64,000 nucleotides of DNA from GAS188 sp963713805 (GTDB lineage Bacteria; Pseudomonadota; Alphaproteobacteria; Rhizobiales; Beijerinckiaceae): contig CAVQNF010000001.1 in assembly GCA_963713805.1 (NCBI GenBank), forward strand, positions 62,001 through 126,000, written 5' to 3'. The notes under the pieces are model-generated. The model was not told the origin of the DNA. It did no database searches and worked only from the letters and a program-made list of their open reading frames with translations. Below are positions 47,319 through 56,489 of this stretch, piece after piece (the first letter of the stretch is position 1; each line of letters begins with the position of its first letter). Made by a program: the position numbers and the translations under genes.

Positions 47319-47395
47319 CTGTTCAGTCCTCATGGGCGAAACGCCAGGATTTCAAATAGGCGCTGACCAGCCCTCTGCCAATGGCGCGCCTGTTC

Positions 47396-47593
47396 TCACC
47401 AAAGGCCCGCTCGTCGGGCAAGCCATACCAGAGCCACACCGCAGATCGCCGCGACGATCCCGGCGCTGCGCAACCGCCGCTCCCCATGCTCCGAAACTTC
47501 TCGCATGGCACGGGCAACTCCACGCGGGAAGGCCGCGAACAGCAACCCTTCGATGGCGAAGACGAGGCCGAGAGCAGCAATGAAATCTCTCAT
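47396..47593 (-). CDS. DUF2065 small membrane protein
   Basis: 65 residues: 'MRDFIAALGLVFAIEGLLFA' is a first membrane segment, a basic/acidic hairpin loop 'GVARAMREVSEHGERRLR' follows, then 'SAGIVAAICGVALVWLARRA'. This is the DUF2065 (YjeT-like) pattern found between hflC and degP across proteobacteria. Function unknown. It starts 29 bases after the hflC stop. Confidence 0.85.
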   Translation of the reverse strand: MRDFIAALGLVFAIEGLLFAAFPRGVARAMREVSEHGERRLRSAGIVAAICGVALVWLARRAGLW

Positions 47594-47622
47594 TTCGCCG
47601 CTCGCCCCGTCCCGGCGACGCA

Positions 47623-48549
47623 TCAATTATTCGCAGGTGGCGCGGGCGTGGCAAGAGACGCAGAAGGCTGAGGCGTCGAGCCGTGACCGGTCGGATCGTT
47701 GAAGTAGCGGAAAAAGCTCGAACCAGGCGACATCACCATGCGGGTGGAATCGGGCTTAAATCCGACCTCGTAGGCTTGCATCGAGCGATAGAAGGCGAAG
47801 AAGCCCGGATCGCGCCCGAACGCATCGGCGAAGATCTTGTTCTTTTCCGCGTCGGCCGTGCCGCGTATCTCCTCGGATTTCTGATTCGCATCGCCGAGGA
47901 TGCGCGCCACGGCGAGATCGGCGTCGGCGCGGATACCGAGACTGAGCTGCGTGCCGAGCGAGCGGATGTCCTGCGCGTCGCGCTGACGATCGCTGATCAT
48001 CCGATTGAACACGGCCTCGGTATTCTTGGGCGGCAGCATCACCTGGCGCAATCGCAGATCGACGATGTTGATACCACGTGACACGACCTGCTGATTGACC
48101 TGGTTGAGCATCCGCCCTTGCAGCTGGCCACGTTCATTCTTGACGATGTCTTCCATCTTCAATTCGGCGATGACGCCTCGCACGGCCGCGCTCACGACCG
48201 CTTGGAGCTGCTGAGTGGCGCCCAGCCTCGAGCCGACGGCTTGATAGAAGCGCAACGGGTCACGAATGCGAAAGCGCGCGAAGGAGTCCACGACGAGCTG
48301 CTTCTGCTCGGATTCCACGACCGTCTGGGCCGCCACGTCGAGATCGAGAATCCGCTTGTCGAGCGTGATGACCGTCTCCACCAGCGGCGTTTTGAAATAG
48401 AGGCCTGGTTCCGAAATCGTGCGCCGAACATCGCCGAAGCGCAAAACCAGCGCGTATTGCGTCTGACGCACGGTGAATAGGGTGTTCGAGGCGAGAACCA
48501 GGAGAATGATGAGCGCGACGAGGGCGCCAATTCGTGAGGTGCCGCTCAT
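47623..48549 (-). CDS. hflC: HflC membrane protease modulator
   Basis: 308 residues. N-terminal membrane anchor 'IGALVALIILLVLASNTLFT', then an SPFH/band-7 domain: 'YALVLRFGDVRRTISEPGLY', 'ILDLDVAAQTVVESEQKQLV', 'DSFARFRIRDPLRFYQAVGS', and 'VDLRLRQVMLPPKNTEAVFN'. A long helix and Pro-rich tail end it. With HflK it forms the periplasmic cage around FtsH. The ATG overlaps the hflK stop (ATGA). Uninterrupted. Confidence 0.95.
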   Translation of the reverse strand: MSGTSRIGALVALIILLVLASNTLFTVRQTQYALVLRFGDVRRTISEPGLYFKTPLVETVITLDKRILDLDVAAQTVVESEQKQLVVDSFARFRIRDPLRFYQAVGSRLGATQQLQAVVSAAVRGVIAELKMEDIVKNERGQLQGRMLNQVNQQVVSRGINIVDLRLRQVMLPPKNTEAVFNRMISDRQRDAQDIRSLGTQLSLGIRADADLAVARILGDANQKSEEIRGTADAEKNKIFADAFGRDPGFFAFYRSMQAYEVGFKPDSTRMVMSPGSSFFRYFNDPTGHGSTPQPSASLATPAPPANN

Positions 48550-49676
48550 TTCGCCGCTCCCTGGCCCGCGCGGCGCTGCAATTCCCCGAGCGGCAAATAG
48601 GGCAATACGGACGAGCCGCCCTGCCCTGCTCCCTGGTCCAGGATCACCTTGTCCATGCTGCCGAAGACGCGCTCCATGGTCTCGAGATACATGCGCTCGC
48701 GCGTGACATCGGGCGCGTTCTTGAATTCCGCATAGACCTGATCGAAACGCGAAGCCGCGCCCTTGGCCTCGGCGACCGTTCGAGCCCGATAGGCCTCCGC
48801 GGCTTGAGTGATCTGGCTCGCCTGGCCTTTGGCCTCGGGAACGACCTTGCTCGCATAGGTCGCCGCCTGGTTCTGCACGGTCTTCTGGTCGATGCTCGCG
48901 GCCTGCACGTCTTGGAAGGCAGCCATGACCTCCTGAGGAGGCAAGTCCTTCAAAAGATTGACGATCTAAATCTGGACGCCAGCCTTGTAGCTGTCCAGGA
49001 TCTCCTGCATCGAATTTTTCACCTGCTGCTGAATAGGCTCTCGATCGGTCGTCAGGATCGCTTGAATGTTGCGTTTGCCGATGACCTCGCGCATGACGCT
49101 CTCGGCGACCGCCCTGATGGTGCCCTCCGGATCCTCGATGTTGAAGGCATAATCCTGCGGCCGGGCCGGATCGACCTGCCACTGCACGCTGAAATCGATA
49201 TCGACGATATTGTCGTCGCCGGTGAGCATCAGCCCTTCGTCGTTCGGCCGCGATGGAGTACGCCCGACCGCGTTCGTTCCGGAAACGCCGATTTCCATGG
49301 TGTTGGTGCCGAGCACCTGCACTTTGATGTAATCGCCGATCGGATAGGGCCAGTTGACGTTGAGGCCGGGGCCCACGGTGCCGACGTAGCGCCCGAAGAC
49401 GAGGTTGAGACCGACTTCCTTCGGCTGCACGGTGTAGAGCCCGGTGGCGAGCCAGCCGAGCACGCCCAGCAGCACGAAAAACAGGATCGCCTTACCGCTG
49501 AACCCTTCTCCGCCGCCGCCGAACCAGCCGCCGAGCCTTGCTTGCAGGCGCCGAACCATATCCTCCAGATCGGGGGGCTGGCGTCCGCTATTGCCGCCGG
49601 AAGGCCCTTGACCCCACGGTCCTTGTCCCTGGGGGCGCCACGGCCCACCTCCCCCGCTCTGATTGCTCCAAGGCAT
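48546..49676 (-). pseudogene. hflK: HflK membrane protease modulator with in-frame TAG
   Basis: 376 codons. A Gly-Pro-rich N-terminus, membrane segment 'ILFFVLLGVLGWLATGLYTV' and SPFH domain ('LNLVFGRYVGTVGPGLNVNW', 'DIDFSVQWQVDPARPQDYAF', 'ESVMREVIGKRNIQAIL') are followed by 'DSYKAGVQI', then a TAG at codon 237 (48966-48968), then in the same frame 'IVNLLKDLPPQEVMAAFQDV' to the normal end. A CAG-to-TAG change would explain it. The rest is intact. If real, a truncated HflK would lose the coiled-coil half of the HflKC cage. Confidence 0.88.
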
Positions 49677-49800
49677 ATTCGATCCTTACCACAGCCGCGC
49701 GACCCGCGCTGCTCGGGCGATGGCTTCACCCGCGCCATCTCGCGTGTCAAGCTCGGCTCGTCACCTGCGACGCCATGGCCATTCGGCCTAACCCCGCCCT

Positions 49801-50325
49801 CTACCCGTTAATTTCGGCCCGCGAGAGCGTGATAACCGCGTAGGCATGATCATCGCCAGATTGAGCGTCATGCTCCTCGCGGCCGGTCTCACGCCACTCG
49901 TTGCCGTCGAGCGAAGGGAATGCCGCGTCGCCCTCGATCTCCGCGTGAACGCGCGTAAGGTCGATGCGCGACGCGCGGGGCAACAGCGCCGCATAGATCG
50001 CGGCCCCGCCGGCGATGATGATTTCATCGGCGTCCATCCTCTTCGCGAGCTCTTGGGCCTTCAAGACCGCATCTTGCGGCGAATGGACGACGTGAACGCC
50101 TGCTGCCGCAAAGTTCACATCGCGCGTCACCACCACGATCTCGCGCCCCGGCAGCGGGCGCCCGATCGACTGGAAGGTCTTGCGCCCCATGATCAACGGC
50201 TTGCCCATGGTGATCCTTCGGAAGCGCTTCAGATCGCTCGGCATGCGCCAGGAGAGGCCATTATCCTTGCCGATGACGCCGTTCTCGGCGACCGCGACGA
50301 CGATCACGAGAGGAAGGTTCCTCAA
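49801..50325 (-). CDS. folA: Dihydrofolate reductase
   Basis: About 174 residues. 'VIVVAVAENGVIGKDNGLSW' is the N-terminal strand and Met20-loop region with the active-site Trp, 'SDLKRFRRITMGKPLIMGRK' and 'TFQSIGRPLPGREIVVVTRD' bind NADPH, and 'EIIIAGGAAIYAALLP' is the family Gly-Gly motif. The start is probably the TTG at 50325 ('MRNLPLVIV'); ATG 50376 would add a non-conserved extension. Essential for thymidylate and purine synthesis. It precedes hflK-hflC on the same strand; no thyA is in the window. Confidence 0.93.
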   Translation of the reverse strand: MRNLPLVIVVAVAENGVIGKDNGLSWRMPSDLKRFRRITMGKPLIMGRKTFQSIGRPLPGREIVVVTRDVNFAAAGVHVVHSPQDAVLKAQELAKRMDADEIIIAGGAAIYAALLPRASRIDLTRVHAEIEGDAAFPSLDGNEWRETGREEHDAQSGDDHAYAVITLSRAEING

Positions 50326-50490
50326 GCCTCGCCCCTTTGCTTGCCGGCAGGCAAGCGCCTGCGATGCACCGCGCATGCACGGCTCGAGCCCGACGCGTCC
50401 AAATGGCAGAGCAAGCCGGTCATCTCTTTCTTGTTTCGATGCCTCACCCGTCGAGACGTGCGGCGCATTCGATCACAAACGTCCTTTTTG

Positions 50491-52452
50491 TCAGGCGGCC
50501 TCGCCCAAGGCGTCACGTGCGCGCAGATCGGGTGGGCGCGCCTCCTCGACGAAAGCCGCAAGGGCCGCGTCGAGCGGCATCATGCGCGTCTCGTTCGATC
50601 CGAGCCGACGGATGGAGACGGACCGCTCGGCCGCCTCCTTCTTGCCGACGACGACGAGCACCGGGATTTTGACCATGGAATGCTCGCGCACCTTATAGGT
50701 GATCTTCTCGTTGCGCAGGTCGACCTCCGCGCGAAGACCCATGGCAAGTGCCGCCTCCAGCACTTGGCTTGCATAGTCATCCGCTTCCGACGTGATGGTC
50801 GCGATCATGATCTGAACCGGCGCGAGCCAGAGCGGGAAATGCCCGGCATGGTGCTCGATCAGGATGCCCGAAAAGCGCTCCATCGAACCGCAGATCGCCC
50901 GATGCACCATGACGGGCGTTTTCTTCTGGCCGTCGTGATCGATGTAGAACATGCCGAAACGCTCCGGCAGGGCGAAGTCGACCTGCGTCGTGCCGCATTG
51001 CCAGTCGCGCCCGATGGCATCGCGGAGCACATATTCGAATTTCGGCCCGTAGAAGGCACCCTCCCCCGGGTTGATGCTGGTCTTCACGTGCCCGCCGGAA
51101 CCGGCTTCGATCTGCTTGAGCACGCGCAGCATCACCTCTTCGGCATGGTCCCACATGGCGTCGGTGCCGACGCGCTTCGCGGGCCTCGTCGAGAGCTTCA
51201 CGACGCATTCCTCGAAGCCGAAGTCCTTGTAGACCGACATGATCAATTCGTTGATCTTCAAGCACTCGGCGGCGAGCTGCTCTTCCGTGCAGAAGACATG
51301 GGCGTCGTCCTGCGTGAAGGCGCGCACGCGCAAGAGCCCGTGCAGGGCGCCGGAGGGCTCATAGCGTGACACGGCCCCGAACTCGGCGAGGCGCAGCGGC
51401 AGGTCGCGATATGATTTCAGCCCGTGCTTGAAGATCTGGATGTGGCCCGGGCAGTTCATCGGCTTGATGGCGAAGACGCGATCATCCTCGGTCTTGGTCA
51501 CGAACATGTTCTCGCGGTACCAATCCCAATGGCCCGAAGTCTCCCATAAGGATTTGTCGAGGATCTGCGGCGCGTTCACCTCCTGGTAATCGCGGGCGAG
51601 CCGTCGGCGCATGTAGGCGATCAACTGCTGGAACAGGGTCCATCCCTTGGCGTGCCAGAAGACGACGCCAGGTCCCTCCTCCTGGAAATGGAACAGATCC
51701 ATTTCGCGGCCGAGGCGCCGATGGTCGCGCTTCTCGGCCTCTTCCATCTGCTTGAGATAAGCCTCGAGGTCCTCACGCTTTGCGAAGGCCGTGCCGTAGA
51801 TGCGCGTCAGCATCGGGTTTCTGGAATCGCCGCGCCAATAGGCGCCCGCGACCTTCATCAACTTGAACGCATCCCCGATCTTGCCGGTCGAGGTCATATG
51901 CGGGCCGCGGCAAAGATCGATCCAGCCGCCCTGGTCGTAGAGCTTGATCGGCTCGCCGGGCTGGATGGCATCGACGAGCTCGACCTTGAAGTTCTCGCCC
52001 TTCTCACGAAAGAAGGCCTTGGCTTCCTCGCGCGAGACCTCACGCTTGGTGAACGCCTTGTCGCGCGCGATGATCTCGCGCATCCGCTTCTCGATCGCGG
52101 GGAAATCCTCGGGCGTGAACGGCTGGTTGCGCGCGAAATCGTAATAGAAGCCGTTCTCGATCACAGGGCCGATCGTCACCTGTGTCCCGGGATGGAGTTC
52201 CTGAACTGCTTCCGCGAGCACATGGGCGGCGTCATGGCGGATGAGCTCGAGCGCGCGCGGATCATCGCGCGCCACGAACTCGATGCGTGCATCACGCGCG
52301 ATCGCGTCGGAAAGGTCGGCGAGCTTGCCGTCGAGCGCCATCGCGACCGTGCGCTTCAAGAGCGAAGGCGAAATCCCTTTGGCAATCTCGGCGCCGCTGA
52401 CGCCGGGCTGAAATTGGCGCTTTGCGCCATCCGGAAATGTGAGGGTGATCAT
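50491..52452 (-). CDS. thrS: Threonyl-tRNA synthetase
   Basis: 653 residues, class II synthetase: TGS domain at the N-terminus ('MITLTFPDGAKRQFQPGVSG'), editing domain with 'IRHDAAHVLAEAVQELHPGT' and 'WIDLCRGPHMTSTGKIGDAF', and catalytic core motif 2 region 'FGAVSRYEPSGALHGLLRVR', followed by 'FTQDDAHVFCTEEQ'. The anticodon-binding domain ends it. The zinc ligand Cys is in 'AIKPMNCPGHIQIF'. ATG 52452 starts the TGS domain exactly. Uninterrupted over 1.96 kb. Confidence 0.97.
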   Translation of the reverse strand: MITLTFPDGAKRQFQPGVSGAEIAKGISPSLLKRTVAMALDGKLADLSDAIARDARIEFVARDDPRALELIRHDAAHVLAEAVQELHPGTQVTIGPVIENGFYYDFARNQPFTPEDFPAIEKRMREIIARDKAFTKREVSREEAKAFFREKGENFKVELVDAIQPGEPIKLYDQGGWIDLCRGPHMTSTGKIGDAFKLMKVAGAYWRGDSRNPMLTRIYGTAFAKREDLEAYLKQMEEAEKRDHRRLGREMDLFHFQEEGPGVVFWHAKGWTLFQQLIAYMRRRLARDYQEVNAPQILDKSLWETSGHWDWYRENMFVTKTEDDRVFAIKPMNCPGHIQIFKHGLKSYRDLPLRLAEFGAVSRYEPSGALHGLLRVRAFTQDDAHVFCTEEQLAAECLKINELIMSVYKDFGFEECVVKLSTRPAKRVGTDAMWDHAEEVMLRVLKQIEAGSGGHVKTSINPGEGAFYGPKFEYVLRDAIGRDWQCGTTQVDFALPERFGMFYIDHDGQKKTPVMVHRAICGSMERFSGILIEHHAGHFPLWLAPVQIMIATITSEADDYASQVLEAALAMGLRAEVDLRNEKITYKVREHSMVKIPVLVVVGKKEAAERSVSIRRLGSNETRMMPLDAALAAFVEEARPPDLRARDALGEAA

Positions 52453-52901
52453 CCAAGGCTCCTGGCTCACTCCTGCACACCCTGCAGGTAAGCGGTGGAC
52501 CGGCGGCATCGCCGACGAGCCAGCGCCTCTAGCGCGGATGGTGATGCAAAATCAAGCTCGAAGCTGCGTGTCGAGCGGCCCGGGCGATGCTCTCCGATGA
52601 GACGCTTTTATCGCAAAAGTGAGCACCGCTCGCCGCGCCTGCGGGATACCATCATCTTCAAAGGCCTATCCTTCGAGCGCGAGGTGAGCGAAGGTCGCGA
52701 GCCCATGCTCGCCCCTATGATCGCCGGCGACATGGGGCGCCGATGTTTCGAGATGAACATGCACTGCCGCGAGCGCCCGCGCACGAACCGGGTGATCTTC
52801 TACCCAAGGCTCGGGCGAGAGAGCGCTGATTTGAGGGATGCGATCGCCGGCGCCCGCGCCAGCCCTGCCCACGCGGCGAGAACCCGGCTGGATCGACCGC
52901 C
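52453..52901. other. Upstream region of thrS
   Basis: 449 bases between thrS and the end of the binding-protein gene, both on the minus strand. The first 150 bases must hold the thrS promoter. A 140-codon plus-strand open frame (from 52495) is basic, has no ribosome site, and is probably not a gene. I see no T-box or other riboswitch. Confidence 0.4.
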
Positions 52902-54110
52902 TTATCCCTTGATGTAGGGGCAGCCCCCTTCCGCCATCGGGCGGAATGCCTGATCGCCGGGGATGGTCGCGAGAATGTTGTAGAGGTCCCATTCGCCCTT
53001 GGATTCGGAGGGCTTCTTCGCCTGCACGAGATACATGTCGTGCACCATTCGGCCATCCTCGCGAATATAGCCGTTCTTGGCGAAGAAATCGTTGATGGGC
53101 GTCGCCTTCATCTTGGCGATCACCGTCTTGGCATCATCGGTCCCGGTCGCGTCGATGGCCTTGAGGTAGTAGGTCACGGCCGAATAGATGCCGGCCTAAA
53201 TCATGGTCGGCATATTGCCCGCCTTCGCGAAGAAGCGCTTCGAAAACGCCCGGCTCTCGTCGTCCCTGTCCCAATAGAAGGCGTCGGCGGCGAGCAGGCC
53301 CTGCGCCGTCTTGAGGCCGAGGCTATGAGTGTCGGTGATCTCGAGCAGCAAGGCAGCGATCTTCTGGCCGCCTTCGGCAAGGCCGAACTCGGCCGCTTGC
53401 TTGATCGCGGTCTGCGTGTCGCCGCCCGCATTCGCGAGGCCCACGACCTTCGCCTTCGAACCCTGCGCCTGAAGCAGGAAGGAGGAGAAGTCCTGGCTGT
53501 TGAAGGGAGCGTTCACCGCGCCGGCGACGGTGCCGCCACTGGCCTTGACGGTGTTGGCCGCATCGCGCTCCAGCGCATGGCCGAAGGCGTAATCGGCGGT
53601 GATGAAGAACCAGCTGTCGTCCTTCCTCGCGATGAGCGCTTTCGCCGTCACCTGGCTCAGCGCGTAGGTGTCGTAGGTCCACATGATGCCGTTCGGCGAG
53701 CAGGCGACGCCCGTCAGATCCGACGATCCGGGACCCGACATCAGGAACACCTTGTTCTTGTCCTGCGTGATCTTCTGCACCGCGAGCGCGATCGAGGAGG
53801 TCGGCACGTCGACGATCGCATCCACATGCTGGTTGTCGTACCAGTCCCGCGCGATCGAGGAACCGACGTCCGGCTTGTTCTGGTGATCGGCGCTGATGAC
53901 CTCGATCGGCTTTCCCCTGACCTTGCCGCCGAAATCCTCGACTGCCATTTGCGCCGCGATCAGCGACCCTTTCCCGGTCGCGTCGGAATAGAGGCTCGAC
54001 ATATCGGTGAGCACGCCGATCTTGACGACATCGTCGGAAATCTGAGCCCGCGCGCCTCCCGCGCCGAGCGTCCACGCGCATGCGACAAGCGCGACCGCTG
54101 CAATCCTCAT
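52902..54110 (-). pseudogene. Branched-chain amino acid type ABC substrate-binding protein with in-frame TAG
   Basis: 402 codons. Signal peptide 'RIAAVALVACAWTLGAGGAR', then a type-1 periplasmic binding fold: 'VVKIGVLTDMSSLYSDATGK', 'AQMAVEDFGGKVRGKPIEVI', 'VVGLANAGGDTQTAIKQAAE', 'MVHDMYLVQAKKPSESKGEW' and 'CPYIKG'. At codon 305 'NMPTMI' is followed by TAG (53196-53198) and then, in frame, 'AGIYSAVTYYLKAIDATG'. Relatives have Gln at this position, so CAG-to-TAG is likely. If real, the second lobe would be incomplete. No permease or ATPase is adjacent. Confidence 0.87.
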
Positions 54111-54411
54111 AGGCGTACTCCCGATTGGTTTTGCGCTCACAAAGGGACCGCTTTCCCCCGCATTATGAGACCGAAAGGCGCAAGACCACAATACCGAGAT
54201 GGGCAGGTCTCTTCGCATCCGCGCGGTCGACCCGTTCGCGACCAGTTACTGATAGAACTCCAGCGCCTGCGCTAACTTACCACGCACGACCATGGCCTCC
54301 AGCAAGCCACCGGGCGAAATTCGGGTACTGATGGTCCATGATTTACAAGCTCGCTGGCCAAACGGGCATCGGCCATGTGGCTATCTCGACTGCCGGTCCA
54401 TGCGGTTACAT
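54111..54411. other. Region between HigA-like gene and binding-protein gene
   Basis: 301 bases. It must include the promoter of the binding-protein gene at the left end and the 3' end of the antitoxin transcript at the right. Short open frames are present, but none is supportable. The sequence is less GC-rich than its neighbours. Confidence 0.35.
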
Positions 54412-54735
54412 TCACGCAACCATGCGGGTCTTGCCTTCGGGGGTTTTCACCTTGATTTCTATTTTTACATCACCACCGAGCGCCCGCACGAAGCCAAGTA
54501 GCCTTTCGAGCGAAAACCCGGCAAGCCGCCCGCGGACAAGTCTCGACACATCGGGCTGAGCAATGTGCATCCGTGCAGCGGCAGCTCTCTGGTTGATACC
54601 CTCCCGTTCAATTAACTCACGGATGACGGCAACAAGGCGCGCCTTGAAAAGCTCATCCTCGGCCTTCGGAAGGTCGAGATCGGCGAATATATTCCCGCTA
54701 CCCCGGATGATTCTCGTATCGTTTTTCATGTCCAA
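54412..54735 (-). CDS. XRE-family (HigA-like) antitoxin
   Basis: 107 residues with a helix-turn-helix: 'VAVIRELIEREGINQRAAAA' then 'ARMHIAQPDVSRLVRGRLAG' and 'FSLERLLGFVRALGGDVKIE', the standard pattern of XRE antitoxins paired with RelE/HigB (Gp49-like) toxins. It binds the toxin and probably the module promoter. The gene follows the toxin on the same strand after 12 bases, the toxin-first order of higBA systems. The antitoxin is intact while the toxin is not. Confidence 0.85.
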   Translation of the reverse strand: MDMKNDTRIIRGSGNIFADLDLPKAEDELFKARLVAVIRELIEREGINQRAAAARMHIAQPDVSRLVRGRLAGFSLERLLGFVRALGGDVKIEIKVKTPEGKTRMVA

Positions 54736-54747
54736 CTCCCCCTTGGC

Positions 54748-55114
54748 TCAGCCTTTGCGCACAGGTGCATAGGTCCTCTCAAAATGTTCTCGAGCCGTCT
54801 TGAGACGACGCTTGATGCGATCGATCTCAAATTTGGGTGTGGCGATACCCGACTTCGATTTCTTCTGGAAGGCATGGAGAACATAGACGACGATTTTGAA
54901 ATCCACTGAGTAAACCGCCCTGTAAGTGTCGCCATTATCGTCTGACACAATCTCGAAGGCGCCTGACCCCAAACCCTTCCAAGGCTTCGCCGAGGGATGC
55001 TTTCCACCGATCTGTTTGGCCGCTTGAAAATCGCGTGGCCAATCTCTAGCAACCTGCAAGCGGAAAGCCTCGCAGATCATCGCGAGAAGAGCCAACGAAC
55101 TCGACACAGTTCAC
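54748..55114 (-). pseudogene. RelE/HigB (phage Gp49-like) toxin, frameshifted
   Basis: The conserved body is 'IGGKHPSAKPWKGLGSGAFE', 'SDDNGDTYRAVYSVDFKIVV' and 'VLHAFQKKSKSGIATPKFEI', typical of Gp49-like type II toxins, which cut translated mRNA. The expected N-terminus is present upstream but in other frames: 'VEFVGSSRDDLRGFPLA' from a GTG at 55112-55114, then 'LEIGHAIFK'. Two single-base deletions (near 55050 and 55022) separate the three parts. A start in the body frame also exists at 55107, so a protein with an altered N-terminus is possible. The toxin is probably inactive. Confidence 0.78.
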
Positions 55115-55405
55115 CGATTTCGCGCACACGGCCGCGGCAATCGCCTCCCTCGATCTCGTCATATCCGTCGACACGTCAGTCGCTCATCTCGCCGGCGCCA
55201 TGGGTAAACCAGTCTGGATCATGCTACCCTTCGTTCCAGATTGGCGCTGGCTTCTCGATCGCGCCGACAGCCCTTGGATCCCACGGCGCGTTTGTTCCGG
55301 CGAAAAGAGCCGCGGCGATCTGGGCGCCCGTCATCACCCAAGTTGCGGAGGCTTTGAAAACGCATGTGAGCGCGGGCGAGTGGCGACACGATCAAGCGTC
55401 GCGGG
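55106..55405 (+). pseudogene. Glycosyltransferase (GT9/heptosyltransferase-like) C-terminal remnant
   Basis: About 60 codons in one frame read 'FTDFAHTAAAIASLDLVISV', 'DTSVAHLAGAMGKPVWIML' and 'PFVPDWRWLLDRADSPW', the nucleotide-sugar-binding end of TPR/GT9 glycosyltransferases. Then fragments in other frames ('ARLFRRKEP', 'WAPVITQVAEALKTHV') match the final helix region. The N-terminal part, usually several hundred residues, is absent: the fragment begins exactly where the opposite-strand HigB-like toxin gene starts. It is a gene remnant, probably left by an insertion or deletion that brought in the toxin-antitoxin module. Confidence 0.75.
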
Positions 55406-55540
55406 TTGCTTAGGCATGCAGATCGATATCATACGCCGGCCCATAGCGCTAAATTTACGATACGCCCGGATCAGAGTAAGCTCTGCTTAGCCTAGAATTT
55501 CAAGTGTCGGAGCCCGGCACACCGCCAAGGGCGCGCCTCT

Positions 55541-56476
55541 TCACATCCGCTCGGCGGGACCGTTCGCGACCAGCTCCTTGTAGAACTCCAGCGTCTGCTC
55601 GAACCAAAGGTGACGCGCCTCCATATGGGGAATCTCGGTCGTGCGGGTCGGCAGGCGCAGCGTCCGAATGAGAGCTTCGACTTCGCCGCGAGCCGCGATC
55701 TGCGAAGCCGAAAGCGCGCCCTTGTCGGTGACCTCCTCGATCGAATCGAGCACGGTGAGGCCGACCGGGAAAAGCTCGCGGAAGATCACCCGATCGCCGA
55801 AGCCCTCGGCCATGCGGAATTGCAGTTCCGGCGAGAGGCGGCCGAGGCTTCCGGCCACTTGGCGCTGGTTGTTCGATTGCAGCGAGGCGATGCGGTTGCG
55901 CACCACCACCCAATCGATGAGCCCCGCATCCGCGAGCCGGCGCTGCCGACGTGCCTCGAGCACGAGGGCGGCATATTGCGCCGTCGCGCCGCGCTCGCGC
56001 CGGTCGTTGTGGACGCGCGCCAGCACATCGACGTCGATGAACGAATCATTCATCGGCGTCACCAGCGTATCGGCGAGCGAATGGGCAAGGCGCATGAGAT
56101 AGCTGTCGCTCGCCGGCGTGTCGATCACCACGAACTCGAACGCATGCTCGACGCGCGAAATCGCTTCGGCGAACGAGGTGAACTCGACGATCTCGTTTTC
56201 GCCGGCGCTGTCCTTGCCGCCACGCTCGAGAGCATGATGGAAGGGGAGCTCGATCATGCGTCGCGCACTCATCCCCCAGGATTGGCGATTCTCGAGGAAG
56301 CGGGTGAGCGTGCGCTGGCGCGTGTCGAGATCGATCGAGGCGACGCGGAAGCCGGCCTTCAAGAGGGCGATGACGATGTGGATCGAAAGGGTGGACTTGC
56401 CCGTGCCGCCTTTCTCGTTGCCGACCACGATCACATGGGCGCTGCGCAGATCGGGAGGCTCGGTCGCGGGCGCCAT
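55541..56476 (-). CDS. mipZ: Division-site positioning ATPase MipZ
   Basis: A 311-residue ParA/MinD-superfamily ATPase. The deviant Walker A is 'HVIVVGNEKGGTGKSTLSIH', the switch region is 'FEFVVIDTPASDSYLMRL', and 'DTLVTPMNDSFIDVDVLARV' with 'DWVVVRNRIASLQSNN' are MipZ signatures. In alphaproteobacteria MipZ forms a bipolar gradient with ParB and keeps FtsZ at midcell. It lies 13 bases after yidD on the same strand. Uninterrupted. Confidence 0.93.
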   Translation of the reverse strand: MAPATEPPDLRSAHVIVVGNEKGGTGKSTLSIHIVIALLKAGFRVASIDLDTRQRTLTRFLENRQSWGMSARRMIELPFHHALERGGKDSAGENEIVEFTSFAEAISRVEHAFEFVVIDTPASDSYLMRLAHSLADTLVTPMNDSFIDVDVLARVHNDRRERGATAQYAALVLEARRQRRLADAGLIDWVVVRNRIASLQSNNQRQVAGSLGRLSPELQFRMAEGFGDRVIFRELFPVGLTVLDSIEEVTDKGALSASQIAARGEVEALIRTLRLPTRTTEIPHMEARHLWFEQTLEFYKELVANGPAERM

Positions 56477-56489
56477 CGACGATTACGAA

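Noticed and set aside
52495..52917. 140-codon plus-strand gene upstream of thrS
   Set aside because: Arg-rich product typical of high-GC antisense frames, no start signal, overlaps the end of the binding-protein gene.
48546..53200. TAG read as a sense codon (Gln) in this organism
   Set aside because: Several clear genes in the same window end with TAG (the LuxR gene, rlpA, holB, the GlcG-like gene), and only two in-frame TAG codons were found.
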